Below are positions 23,341 through 31,224 of a DNA stretch of 64,000 bases, piece by piece. A model generated the notes under the pieces. It made no database searches. It was not told the origin of the DNA and worked only from the letters and a program-made list of their open reading frames with translations. The number at the start of each line of letters is the position of its first letter. The stretch's first letter is position 1. Source of the stretch: Bacillota bacterium (GTDB lineage: Bacteria > Bacillota > Clostridia > Lachnospirales > Lachnospiraceae); assembly GCA_023437715.1 (NCBI GenBank), contig JAEZFK010000083.1:1-64000 (forward strand). The letters run 5' to 3'. The position numbers were made by a program, and so were the translations under genes.

Positions 23341-23366
23341 GCAGGGCTGCTGGTAAGCAGTCCTGC
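23341..23366 (+). terminator. Terminator of the deoC-VOC operon
   Basis: GCAGGGCTGCT (23341-23351) pairs with AGCAGTCCTGC (23356-23366), an 11-bp stem with one G-T pair and a 4-base loop, followed by TTGATATATG. It comes 111 bases after the VOC stop. The rest of 23230-23435 shows no gene. Confidence 0.6.
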
Positions 23367-23435
23367 TTGATATATGCAGCAACAGCTTTATAATACAAAA
23401 TAAGGGAGTTTCAGGTTTTGTGTAAACTATAAAAA

Positions 23436-24505
23436 CTGATATAAGATATGTTGATAGTTATGCAAGGACAGAACGGTTATTTCAAGGGTCTATCCTTGCC
23501 TGTATTATAACGCTGTTTCTTTGCATATCAATAATACTGGCCGATTTGAGCCAGTTTTATTAATAGCCAGCCAGGCGTTCTTCAAAGTAAATCTCTAATT
23601 GTGAATGGATAATGCCCCAGTCCTGCCTGTGGCCTGTTCACTTTTTGGTGATGTCCATTGTGGCCAGGTATAGCATTTTCAGCAGGCTGTCATCGGAGGG
23701 GAATATCGTCTTGCTTTTAGTGACTTTCCTAAGCTGACGATTAAACCTTTCGATCGCATTGGTTGTGTAGATCAGGCGGCGGACCGGCTCCGGATACTTA
23801 AAGTAGGTGGACAGGGTTATCCAGTTATCATTCCAGGACTTCGAAATTTTAGGATATTTACCATCCCACTTACTCCCGAAATCATTAAGTGCAGACAGAG
23901 CTGTTTCTTCCGTAGGGGCTGCATAACCCCTCTTTAAATCTGCCATAAGCACCTTGATGTCCCTATAGGAAACAAACTTGGTGGAATTACGTATCTGATG
24001 AATGATACAGTGTTGCACCTCTGTTTTCGGAAGTACAGCTTCGATTGCCTGAGGAAAACCAGTAAGGCCATCAACGCAGGCAATCAAAATATCTTTAATG
24101 CCACGATTTTTTAACCCGTTCATAATTGATAGCCAGAACTTTGCACTTTCGTTTTCGCCAACATACATTCCCAGTACATCTTTACGCCCAGTCATGTCAA
24201 TACCGATTGCAATGTAAACAGCTCGCATTACAATACGTCCTTCATTGCGTACATAATAGTGAATGGCATCCATGAAGACTACTGCATAGATCTCTTCCAG
24301 GGGGCGTTCTTGCCATTCACGGACTATGGGCAGGATTTTATCCGTGATCCGGCTGATGGTACTGTCTGAGATATCAATGCCATAAAGCTCGCGCATATGG
24401 CTTTCAGTATCTGTAGTGGTCATGCCTTTGGCATACATGGATATAATCTTTTCCTCCTCTCGACAGGTTCTATTTTAAAGAAACTAATGACATAACTTAT
24501 ATCGG
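23436..24505 (-). mobile_element. Decayed, internally deleted IS256-family insertion sequence
   Basis: Imperfect terminal inverted repeats bound a 1070-base element: left 23436-23459 and right 24482-24505 match at about 20 of 24 positions (core GATATAAG and TATGT). Between them lies a mutator-type transposase remnant on the minus strand. Full IS256 elements are about 1.3-1.4 kb; the missing part is the transposase 5' end just inside the right repeat. No clear 8-9 base target duplication is visible. Confidence 0.75.
23560..24474 (-). pseudogene. IS256-family (mutator-type) transposase, truncated and with a nonsense codon
   Basis: The readable frame resembles IS256 transposases from EEEKIISMYAKGMTTTDTESHMREL onward, with the DDE-region blocks VFMDAIHYYVRNEG, LIACVDGLTGFPQAI (second Asp) and YTTNAIERFNRQLRK (final Glu). 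About the first 130 residues of a usual 400 are missing; upstream the frame meets TAA at 24475. Near the end, TGA (23638-23640) stands where TGG would give Trp in KKWTGHRQDWG. Beyond it the frame continues for 25 codons, ending in LEIYFEERLAGY and a TAA at 23560. So one point mutation and one deletion inactivate it. Confidence 0.88.
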
Positions 24506-24540
24506 CTAAATTAAAAGATCAGCTATTGACCGGCAATATT

Positions 24541-24951
24541 TTACTGCTTTTTACAGCAGTCACAATATCCAAAAAGTATCGTATGCTGCTCATCTAATTC
24601 AAAACCATACTCTTCACAGATATGTTTTGAAAAGTCAACCACTTTATAATGTTCCAGCGGAATAACCCGTCCGCATTTCAGACAAACCATTTTACTGAAG
24701 TTATGGCAACTCTGCTCTCCAATATATCGGTATTGGGCTTTTGAACCATTCACGGAAGGAATTTTTATAACCTTTCCTTCCTCTATCAAACGGTCTAATG
24801 CTCTATACACAGTGGTCTGCCCGATATGAATCCTATCCTGGCGAAAACACTCCATAAACTGTTCTACGGTACAAAATATATTCCTTTGTTTTTTTAAACA
24901 ATTCAGAATCATTTTTTGCTGTTTTGTCTGGTATTTTCTTTGCTCTTCCAT
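24541..24951 (-). CDS. Fur-family metalloregulator
   Basis: 136-residue Fur-superfamily repressor with N-terminal winged helix (QKMILNCLKKQRNIFCTVEQFMECFRQDRIHIGQTTVYRALDRLIEEGKV) and C-terminal dimer domain. Structural zinc cysteines occur in MVCLKCGRV (C-x2-C) and the tail YCDCCKKQ. It is the last gene of a minus-strand operon with a COG0523 GTPase and a small Cys/His-rich membrane protein, which points to zinc rather than iron or peroxide, although the metal cannot be proven from sequence. It is one of three Fur paralogues within 5 kb. Confidence 0.88.
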   Translation of the reverse strand: MEEQRKYQTKQQKMILNCLKKQRNIFCTVEQFMECFRQDRIHIGQTTVYRALDRLIEEGKVIKIPSVNGSKAQYRYIGEQSCHNFSKMVCLKCGRVIPLEHYKVVDFSKHICEEYGFELDEQHTILFGYCDCCKKQ

Positions 24952-24973
24952 TTAATCTCCCATATACATATCT

Positions 24974-25969
24974 TTAATCATGAGCAGGTATAAACAACCG
25001 GGCCGCAAACAATGTCCGTATCTGCTGCTCATCAAGTCCGGTGCCGATAAAGCATACCTGGTCCCCCGCTGTATTTGCAGGCTCGATGCTCAAACTGCCT
25101 GACACGAAATGGAAGATAAGGCCATTGGCGTCGCTTGCCACAACTCCTTTTCCGCGCAGGATTTCTCCGTCTGCATTTTTTACAACATGCAGTACTTTCT
25201 TCCTAAGCAGATCCTCCGATAAGGGGCCCTTCCATTCCAGTGTGACGGCAGAGAAAACATCTCTGGCAAAATGACGGTGGAAGAAACTCATTTTTGTGTC
25301 ACCCTCTTTCCGGACGCTTCCTCTGATGCGCACAGGTTTTATCGACTTAGCCTCCTCAATCTCCAGCTTAAAGATATTGCTGTTGCGCGGTCCGTTCCGA
25401 AAGACATCAGCGGAAATGGAATCCCAGAAGTCAGCCTCAATTCGGGCCTCCGGATTGATTTCCTGAATTTTATCTTCTGTGTATCCGATTTTATCCAGAC
25501 AATCCTCCTGATGACTCAGCAAAATCAAATCTGCATAGGCAATCTGGTCTATAAAAAATTCACCGTAATTTTTCAGGTATTTATCAAAGGAACGAATATC
25601 CACCACTGTAATCGCTTTTTTAAGGTGAAGCTTGCCCTCATCCTCTTTCCTTAAACAGATTTTAATAATATCTGAGAGCTTTCCAACACCGGATGGCTCT
25701 ATTAAAATAGCGTCCGGTGCATAGTCCTTAAGGATTCTGTCTAATGCCTTTTCAAAGTCGCCGACTAGACTGCAACAAATACAACCTGCGCTCAAGCTGG
25801 TGACCGTCAAATTACATTCCCTGAGAAGCCCGGCATCTATTCCGGCTTCCCCAAAATCATTTTCAATTACAACGATTTCCTTATTTCTGAATACTGATTG
25901 AACTATCGTTTTAATTAATGTCGTTTTACCCGCGCCAAGAAAGCCGGATACAATATAAATATCAGTCAT
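24974..25969 (-). CDS. COG0523 metal-chaperone GTPase (CobW/ZNG-like)
   Basis: 331-residue G3E-family P-loop GTPase. The Walker A is GFLGAGKTTLI (about 9-19), the switch Glu/Asp region VVIENDFGEAGID, and the hallmark metal-binding CxCC motif is GCICCSLVGDFEKAL (about 61-75). ILIEPSGVGKLSDIIK is Walker B/guanine region, and a CobW C-terminal domain follows (about 220-325). These proteins insert or traffic metal, often zinc under limitation. Downstream of the Cys/His-rich membrane gene and 22 bases before the Fur gene. A second, different COG0523 protein is encoded at 27452. Confidence 0.9.
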   Translation of the reverse strand: MTDIYIVSGFLGAGKTTLIKTIVQSVFRNKEIVVIENDFGEAGIDAGLLRECNLTVTSLSAGCICCSLVGDFEKALDRILKDYAPDAILIEPSGVGKLSDIIKICLRKEDEGKLHLKKAITVVDIRSFDKYLKNYGEFFIDQIAYADLILLSHQEDCLDKIGYTEDKIQEINPEARIEADFWDSISADVFRNGPRNSNIFKLEIEEAKSIKPVRIRGSVRKEGDTKMSFFHRHFARDVFSAVTLEWKGPLSEDLLRKKVLHVVKNADGEILRGKGVVASDANGLIFHFVSGSLSIEPANTAGDQVCFIGTGLDEQQIRTLFAARLFIPAHD

Positions 25970-26061
25970 ATGCTGTGCTCCAGATCATGTTTTTAATATA
26001 AGATGATTTCTGCCAAAGGGGCAGACCGTACCCATTTACCCATTCGGGTGGTCACACAGGA

Positions 26062-26373
26062 TCAATTATCTAAACGGATTTTTAAGCTGACCAAAGAAAC
26101 CGGGCATAAAGAGAGTCCGGTAAGATGAGAAGATAAGAGTATTTGAGTAAAAACATATGCAAAGATGACAACAGCCACTGTCCCCACAGCTTCTGTTAAT
26201 AAGCGGATGGTGCAGACGCAGGCTTCAATTTCCGCGCAGACAGAGCAGTGGTCACCTGTACACCCATGTTCGGCATGTGTGGCAATAAAAAGGCTGGAGA
26301 GAAGCAGAACAGCAGTTACAAGAAATGCTGCAAAAAATGCATAGACCCGTTTATTCTTCGTAAAACAGCTCAC
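26062..26373 (-). CDS. Small Cys/His-rich membrane protein of the zinc island
   Basis: 103-residue protein, not assigned to a named family. It has an N-terminal membrane segment (FFAAFLVTAVLLLSSLFIAT, about 13-32), then a metal-site-like extracytoplasmic loop HAEHGCTGDHCSVCAEIEACVC (four cysteines and several histidines at about 33-54). A second membrane segment follows (VGTVAVVIFAYVFTQILL). It heads an operon with a COG0523 GTPase and a Fur regulator, so a role in sensing or handing over zinc at the membrane is plausible but unproven. A promoter and Fur-box-like palindrome precede it (26407-26454). Confidence 0.68.
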   Translation of the reverse strand: MSCFTKNKRVYAFFAAFLVTAVLLLSSLFIATHAEHGCTGDHCSVCAEIEACVCTIRLLTEAVGTVAVVIFAYVFTQILLSSHLTGLSLCPVSLVSLKIRLDN

Positions 26374-26406
26374 TTCGTCTTCTCCTTTCCATCTTTTCCT
26401 AATTTG

Positions 26407-26454
26407 GAAATTAAAATCATTTTCATATTATAACAATATTTTCAGTAATGTCAA
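26407..26454 (-). promoter_or_regulatory. Promoter with Fur-box-like palindrome for the 26373-24541 operon
   Basis: On the minus strand TTGACA (complement of 26449-26454) and TATAAT (complement of 26427-26432) are 16 bases apart. Just downstream is an imperfect palindrome of Fur-box character, GAAAATGATTTTAATTTC (complement of 26407-26424). It differs from the TGCAAAT-type sites near rpmB and znuA, so a different Fur paralogue could act here. Confidence 0.6.
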
Positions 26455-26551
26455 TATATTAAATTTAATAATTTAGCCCCCATCATTGTTATTCCCCCGC
26501 TGTTACGGAAAAGGCTGCAAACAGATTTCCGGCTTCAAAGCAAAGTACAAA

Positions 26552-26623
26552 TGCAAGTCATTCGCAAATAGCTTGACATAAAAAGCAAGGTAATTTATAA
26601 TGGTAAAATGCGAATGATTTGCA
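26552..26623 (+). promoter_or_regulatory. Consensus promoter flanked by two Zur-like operators (rpmB-zur operon)
   Basis: A perfect TTGACA (26573-26578), 17-base spacer and TATAAT (26596-26601) form the promoter. Two 15-base palindromes flank it: TGCAAGTCATTCGCA (26552-26566) and TGCGAATGATTTGCA (26609-26623), both of the form TGCnAnT-N-ATTnGCA. They share the AAT-N-ATT centre of known Firmicute Zur boxes. Zinc-loaded Zur would block the promoter from both sides. Confidence 0.78.
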
Positions 26624-26649
26624 AATTTTAAATTGAGGAGAAAGTAAAT

Positions 26650-26835
26650 ATGGCCAAATGCAGATATACTGGAAAATCGGTGATGTTTGGAAATAACATC
26701 AGTCATTCCCACAGGACAACAAAGCATATGCAAAGAGCAAATTTAAGACGTGTCAAAGTGATAGAGAATGGCAGGGTAAAAAGAGTATGGGTATCTGCCT
26801 CTGCGCTGAAATCAGGATTAGTAAACAGGGTGTAG
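26650..26835 (+). CDS. rpmB: Ribosomal protein L28, zinc-independent (C-minus) paralogue
   Basis: 61-residue L28 (MAKCRYTGKSVMFGNNISHSH...). Zinc-binding L28 has two CxxC pairs; here the first is C4-x2-T7 and the second position reads VSASALKSG instead of VCxxCLKSG, so no zinc site remains. Such C-minus paralogues are made under zinc limitation to replace the zinc form in ribosomes and free the metal. It follows a promoter with two Zur-like boxes and sits one base before a Fur-family gene. A normal zinc-type copy is expected elsewhere in the genome. Confidence 0.93.
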   Translation: MAKCRYTGKSVMFGNNISHSHRTTKHMQRANLRRVKVIENGRVKRVWVSASALKSGLVNRV

Positions 26836-26836
26836 T

Positions 26837-27271
26837 ATGGAGACAAGGATGCAGAGAGTTTACCGGACCAGGTGCAGAGAAAACATGATGCTGTTTTTCA
26901 AAACACATAAAGAAATGACAGTCAGTGCCGCCGAAATTTATGATTTTTTAAATGCAAAGGATAATAAAGTAAATCTTGCAACTATTTATCGGAATCTGGA
27001 CAAGATGACAGAGGACGGCATTCTGATGAGATATAAGGACAGCCAGGATGATAAAGCAGTTTACCAATATGTAGGTGATAATGAGAATTGCCATGAACAC
27101 TTGCATATGCAATGTGTAAAATGCGGGAAAATGATGCATTTGGAATGTGATTTTATGGATGCTATAGCGGAACACTTAATGCTGCATCATGAATTCTGGC
27201 TGCAATGTTCAAAATCCATACTCTATGGAATATGCAGCAGCTGCAAGGATGAAAAAACAGGAATAATATAG
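26837..27271 (+). CDS. Fur-family repressor, probable zinc regulator Zur
   Basis: 144-residue Fur-superfamily protein: winged helix (MLFFKTHKEMTVSAAEIYDFLNAKDNKVNLATIYRNLDKMTEDGIL), hinge with CHEHLHMQCVKCGKMMHLECDF carrying metal-site histidines and the C-x2-C structural zinc site, and a second C-x2-C (GICSSCKDE) near the end. Encoded between zinc-independent L28 and L33 genes under Zur-type boxes, which favours zinc as the co-repressor and suggests autoregulation. The ATG is one base from the L28 stop, preceded by AGGGTGTAGT. Family sure, metal inferred. Confidence 0.9.
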   Translation: METRMQRVYRTRCRENMMLFFKTHKEMTVSAAEIYDFLNAKDNKVNLATIYRNLDKMTEDGILMRYKDSQDDKAVYQYVGDNENCHEHLHMQCVKCGKMMHLECDFMDAIAEHLMLHHEFWLQCSKSILYGICSSCKDEKTGII

Positions 27272-27302
27272 TCAGTTAAAAAGATTTGGAGGAAGAAAAA
27301 CA

Positions 27303-27452
27303 ATGAGAACTAAAGTTACATTAGAATGCACCGAATGCCATGACAGAAATTATACAACAACAAAAAATAAGCAGAAACACCCGGAACGTATGGAAGTAAA
27401 GAAATATTGCCCCCGTTTGAAAAAGTATACGCTCCATAAGGAGACAAAGTGA
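27303..27452 (+). CDS. rpmG: Ribosomal protein L33, zinc-site-deficient paralogue
   Basis: 49-residue L33 (MRTKVTLECTECHDRNY...HKETK). Zinc-type L33 carries two CxxC pairs. Here the first pair (Cys9, Cys12) is kept, but the second has only Cys36, with Leu39 where the fourth ligand should be (YCPRLKKYT against YCPxCRKHT). This is an incomplete zinc site, as in alternative L33 made under zinc starvation. Ribosome binding site GGAGGAAG is 8-10 bases upstream. The stop overlaps the next start (TGATG), so it is coupled to the COG0523 gene. Confidence 0.93.
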   Translation: MRTKVTLECTECHDRNYTTTKNKQKHPERMEVKKYCPRLKKYTLHKETK

Positions 27453-28630
27453 TGTCTGATTCACGAAAAAAAGGGAAAAAGCCGGTTACACTGATAACCG
27501 GATATTTGGGATCCGGAAAAACTACGGTTATGAATGAACTATTGAGAAATCAGGCGGGAAAAAAGATCGCATTGATTGTAAATGATATGGGAAGTATCAA
27601 TCTGGATGCAGACTTGTTAAAAAAAGGAAGCATCGCTCAGATGGATACAAAAATGATCGAATTGCAGAATGGCTGTATCTGCTGTACCTTAAGAGATGAA
27701 TTTATGGAGCAGATAGAGCAGCTTTCTAAAGAAGATGAGATAGAGGCCATATTAGTGGAGGCTTCCGGTATCAGTAATCCGGCCTCTATTGCAGATGGAT
27801 TTTTAACTTACGAAGAGATTCACAAAAAAACTTCTGCTTTCCTGAATTCTATCGTCACAGTTGTGGATGCAGACAGAATTTATGCGGAATTTTTAGCAGA
27901 AATAGGAGAACAGCAAAAGGCGGAAAGGGCACAAGAGGAAGATCCGGATATTATAAATCTGGTTATGGACCAGATAGAATTTTGTAATCTTATAATATTA
28001 AATAAATGTGATTTGCTGAATCAGGAACAGTTAGAGAAAGTAAAGACGGTTATAAGGCAGATACAGCCGGAAGCGGATATTATTGAAACGGTCCAGGGAA
28101 AGGTGGATGCCAAATTAATTATCAGCAAAAAACGCTTTGATTATGACAAGGTAAATAACTCCTCCGCTATTCAAAAGGCCCTGGACAGAGAGGCGAGGGA
28201 AAATGAAGGTGAGCAAAAGGAGTACGGCATTGATTCATTTGTCTATGAAGAGCGGAAGCCTTTCAAATATGATGCTTTTATGAAGTTTATGGAACAGGAT
28301 TATCCGGAAAGCATAATCCGTGCCAAAGGATATATCTGGTTTGAAGATGATGATGTTCACGTACAGCTTTTTGAGCAGGCAGGAAGGAATGCCTCCATTA
28401 CGGAAATCTCTAATTGGAATGCTGCGTTTGATGCAAAGGAGCAAAAAAAAGTATTTGACGAGTATCCGGAAGTATTAAACGATTGGGATGAGACCTACGG
28501 GGACCGGATGAACCAGATTGTATTCATTGGAAGAGGATATGACGAAGCAGAAATAAGAAGACATCTTGATAGCTGCATTGCAGGAGGTCAGGAACATTGC
28601 AAAGCAGTAAGCCTGATTATGAGCAATTGA
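27452..28630 (+). CDS. COG0523 GTPase, zinc metallochaperone candidate
   Basis: 392-residue G3E GTPase of the CobW/YciC type. Walker A GYLGSGKTTVM (about 15-25), VNDMGSINLDADL, the CxCC motif NGCICCTLRDEF (about 72-83), VEASGISNPASIADG and the guanine motif NKCD (about 185) are all visible. The CobW C-terminal domain occupies about 260-385. Located directly downstream of the C-minus L33 gene under the Zur-like promoter, the context for YciC/ZinU-type proteins induced by zinc starvation. The ATG at 27452 overlaps the rpmG stop; a GTG three bases earlier is less likely because AAGGAG fits the ATG better. Confidence 0.92.
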   Translation: MSDSRKKGKKPVTLITGYLGSGKTTVMNELLRNQAGKKIALIVNDMGSINLDADLLKKGSIAQMDTKMIELQNGCICCTLRDEFMEQIEQLSKEDEIEAILVEASGISNPASIADGFLTYEEIHKKTSAFLNSIVTVVDADRIYAEFLAEIGEQQKAERAQEEDPDIINLVMDQIEFCNLIILNKCDLLNQEQLEKVKTVIRQIQPEADIIETVQGKVDAKLIISKKRFDYDKVNNSSAIQKALDREARENEGEQKEYGIDSFVYEERKPFKYDAFMKFMEQDYPESIIRAKGYIWFEDDDVHVQLFEQAGRNASITEISNWNAAFDAKEQKKVFDEYPEVLNDWDETYGDRMNQIVFIGRGYDEAEIRRHLDSCIAGGQEHCKAVSLIMSN

Positions 28631-28658
28631 AAGAATCAATTGAAAAGCTTGTGCTGAT

Positions 28659-29018
28659 ATGGCCAGGTATTACCGGTATTTAGGACGTCATTATCTTGAA
28701 GTTTACCAGCCCCAATTATCAGCATGCTTATACCATTACAGTAATTATTGGTATCACACTCAAATCGCGGATCATGAAATTGAATTTCTAAAATCAGCAG
28801 TGGGAAAACAGATAAAAGAGTTCTCTTTAACGACAGACCAACAGATATTGACAGAGAACAGCATACCATTACAATCAGAGCCTAATACTCTTGAAATATT
28901 CTATCATGCTGCAAAAAAAGAAACAAATAGTGATGTGCAGAAGTTATATTACGATATGCTGTATCAAGTGGCAAACGTTGAAAAGGGGTTGCGAAATTCT
29001 GAATCTGTTTACAAATAG
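28659..29018 (+). CDS. Uncharacterised 119-residue protein (doubtful)
   Basis: An open frame of 119 codons after the COG0523 gene, with no good ribosome binding site and a stop just upstream (28641-28643). The product (MARYYRYLGRHYLEVYQPQ...) is aromatic-rich in its first 35 residues, then looks helical. I recognise no family. It could be a small helical protein of the zinc operon, a decayed gene, or a chance frame. Its reading direction follows the upstream operon. Confidence 0.35.
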   Translation: MARYYRYLGRHYLEVYQPQLSACLYHYSNYWYHTQIADHEIEFLKSAVGKQIKEFSLTTDQQILTENSIPLQSEPNTLEIFYHAAKKETNSDVQKLYYDMLYQVANVEKGLRNSESVYK

Positions 29019-29035
29019 AGGCGGGGCGCCATTAA

Positions 29036-29449
29036 TTATTTTGCGTTACAGTCTTTGCATAAACCGTATATCTCAAGATTATGCCCCATAACATAAAAAC
29101 CCTCTTCTTCCAGTTCCGGAATAAATTTCTCCATTGGACAATTGTCCATGCCTATGATTTTATGGCAGTTTAAGCAAACAGCATAATGCTTATGCTCAAA
29201 CCGATTGAGCTCATAAACTGCCATTTCATTGTTTGCCAGGGTGGTTTTGATTACGATGCCCTTTTTTAAAAAAGCCTCTAAGATCCGGTAGACAGTAGAC
29301 ATCCAGGCCGTGTTCCGGCCATTTCCCATTTGGGCGCATATGTCCGCCGCGCTTAAGGGCTTTTCTGAATTCTCAAGGATTGAAAGCACACTTTCACGAT
29401 GCTTTGTTCTTTTTATGCCCGCAGGCCAATTATTCTGTACGTCTTTCAA
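29036..29449 (-). CDS. Fur-family metalloregulator downstream of znuCB
   Basis: 137-residue Fur-superfamily repressor: winged helix (KHRESVLSILENSEKPLSAADICAQM...STVYRILEAFLKKGIV), metal/dimer domain with YAVCLNCHKIIGMDNCPMEKF and a C-terminal C-x2-C (LCKDCNAK). The frame is open to 29599, but TTG 29449 is the likely start: GGAGGT lies exactly 7 bases upstream and the extra N-terminal 50 residues look unlike any Fur protein. It follows znuC-znuB on the same strand, which suggests it regulates zinc uptake. It is the third Fur paralogue in the island. Confidence 0.85.
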   Translation of the reverse strand: MKDVQNNWPAGIKRTKHRESVLSILENSEKPLSAADICAQMGNGRNTAWMSTVYRILEAFLKKGIVIKTTLANNEMAVYELNRFEHKHYAVCLNCHKIIGMDNCPMEKFIPELEEEGFYVMGHNLEIYGLCKDCNAK

Positions 29450-29595
29450 TATATTCACCTCCGAACCAGCTCCTTTTTCAGAAACTGTCTTACTTCTGAT
29501 ATCTGTCATGCAAGTGCTTATTATTTGCATTTCATTTATTATAGAGCAGCCGTTTGGCGAAGTCAAGACAGGATTTTCTTGAAGAAATACCTGCA

Positions 29596-30417
29596 TCATT
29601 TACTGAAAGAAATCTTTATGATTGATTGAAGCTTTCTGGTTATTAATACGAAAACAAGTACGGCAACTGAAACAAGGGCGGTAAAGCCGCCAGGAGCCAC
29701 ATTGAGGTAATATGATATAAACAGGCCCAGCATGATGTCTATGACGCTGAATATAATGGAAAATATCAGTGTGTATTTAAAGCCTTTTCCAAGCTGCAGG
29801 GCGGTGGCGACGGGGAGAGCAATCATAGAACTAAGGACCAGTACCCCGACAATTCTTATAGATACGGATATTGCGGCAGATACAAGGATGGAAAAAACAT
29901 AATTAATCAGCCTGACTTTTACACCGGCTATTTTAGCGGCTTCTTCGTCGTATGCGATGTAAATCATCTGATGGTATAAAATTATGATGGTTAATACGGA
30001 AAGGCCGCTGAGAATGATCACCATAATTATGTCCAGCCGGGTCACTGTCAAAATACTGCCGAACATGAAAGAATCTGCATTTGCATGGAGCCTGCCTGAG
30101 CTTATGATGGTAATGGCAGTACCTACACTTAAGGAAAGCACAATGGTCAGAATCAGATCTGTGTACTTTTTAAAATAGCTCCGAAGAAATTCAATCATCG
30201 CACCGCAGATGGATGTAAAAAGAAAAGCACCAAGTATGGGATTTTGATTCGATAACAGTCCAATGGTGATACCGGCCAGGGAAGCGTGGGACAGTGTGTC
30301 GCCTATCATGGAATAGCGGCGAAGCACTAAAAAGATCCCGATACAGGGGCATAATAGTGAAATAAATATGGAAACAATAATTGCATTTTGCATAAAGCTG
30401 TAGCTAAGCATAATCAT
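29596..30417 (-). CDS. znuB: Zinc ABC transporter permease ZnuB
   Basis: 273-residue integral membrane protein of the ABC-3 (ZnuB/MntB/TroC) family with about eight hydrophobic segments. Family landmarks are the early GIFLVLRRYSMIGDTLSHASLAGITIG stretch (about 27-53), the central YDEEAAKIAGV (cytoplasmic coupling loop) and GVLVLSSMIALPVATALQLGKG near the C-terminus. It moves zinc (or manganese) across the membrane with ZnuC and the ZnuA lipoprotein encoded divergently. Overlaps znuC by 14 bases. Two ATGs six bases apart are possible starts behind AAAGGAG. Zinc specificity is inferred from the Zur-like boxes and neighbours. Confidence 0.92.
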   Translation of the reverse strand: MIMLSYSFMQNAIIVSIFISLLCPCIGIFLVLRRYSMIGDTLSHASLAGITIGLLSNQNPILGAFLFTSICGAMIEFLRSYFKKYTDLILTIVLSLSVGTAITIISSGRLHANADSFMFGSILTVTRLDIIMVIILSGLSVLTIIILYHQMIYIAYDEEAAKIAGVKVRLINYVFSILVSAAISVSIRIVGVLVLSSMIALPVATALQLGKGFKYTLIFSIIFSVIDIMLGLFISYYLNVAPGGFTALVSVAVLVFVLITRKLQSIIKISFSK

Positions 30418-31084
30418 TTTTCTCCTTTCTTCTAATCCCCAGAAATTCTTCCGAATATTGCCGGGGAGTGCACAGATGGCCGGCTCCGTCAGTCAGATGA
30501 TAAATTAAGGTAGAATTTGCAATGGCAGCCTCCAAATTGTGTTCTACAGAAATGATGGTAATGCCATTTTCTGTATTCATTTTCTTTAAAAAGCTGTAAA
30601 TTTCCTTTTGGCTTTTTATATCCACCCCGGTGGAGGGCTCATCCAGAATCAATAAATCAGGATTCCCCATCAATGCCCTCGCAATCAGTATTTTCTGGCT
30701 CTGTCCCCCGGACAGATTACCCATCAGGCTCCTGGTAAAATCAGACATTCCCACTTGTTCAAGCTTTTCCGCAATGATGCTTTTGTCCTTTAGCTTTAAT
30801 ATCCTCCGGTAGGAGTTTAAGGCCTCAAATACCGTTATGGGAAAATTGGAATTGGAAAAATCATTTTTTTGCGGAACATATCCGACTTTTAAGGAGTGAG
30901 ATGTAATACTTCCTTTTGTAGGCTTTATAAATTTTAATATCAGCCGCATCAGCGTGCTTTTTCCGCTGCCGTTATCACCTAATACTGATACATACTCACC
31001 ATCACCGATTTCCAGATTGATATCATTAAGTATATAAGGCGGGGAGCCGGTATAGGAAAAAAATAAATCTTCTGCTTTTATCAT
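30404..31084 (-). CDS. znuC: Zinc ABC transporter ATP-binding protein ZnuC
   Basis: 226-residue ABC ATPase: Walker A LGDNGSGKSTLMR (about 35-47), Q-loop VGYVPQKND, signature NLSGGQSQKILIARAL, Walker B DLLILDEPSTGVD and the switch His in ISVEHNLE. It powers the ZnuB permease from the cytoplasm. It is the first gene of the minus-strand znuC-znuB-fur operon and is divergent from znuA; the 140-base interval between them holds two Zur-like palindromes, so both directions are probably zinc-repressed. Metal choice (zinc over manganese) is inferred from context. Confidence 0.93.
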   Translation of the reverse strand: MIKAEDLFFSYTGSPPYILNDINLEIGDGEYVSVLGDNGSGKSTLMRLILKFIKPTKGSITSHSLKVGYVPQKNDFSNSNFPITVFEALNSYRRILKLKDKSIIAEKLEQVGMSDFTRSLMGNLSGGQSQKILIARALMGNPDLLILDEPSTGVDIKSQKEIYSFLKKMNTENGITIISVEHNLEAAIANSTLIYHLTDGAGHLCTPRQYSEEFLGIRRKEKNDYA

Positions 31085-31122
31085 TTTAAAAACATCCTTT
31101 CTTACAGTTATAAAATCTTAAA

Positions 31123-31199
31123 TGCAAATGAGTTGCATTTGCACTTGACAACAGCATTTAAACTAGCTATTATATTAATGCAAGTGGTATGCATTTGCA
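31123..31199 (+). promoter_or_regulatory. znuA promoter with two Zur-like operators
   Basis: TTGACA (31145-31150), 17 bases and TATTAT (31168-31173) form the znuA promoter. TGCAAAT-N7-ATTTGCA lies just upstream (31123-31143), and the near-identical TGCAAGT-N7-ATTTGCA downstream (31179-31199). Half-sites match those near rpmB, but the spacing is N7 instead of N1. The upstream site may also serve divergent znuC. Confidence 0.75.
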
Positions 31200-31224
31200 A
31201 GTAAAAGTTTAGGAGGAAAGTAAA

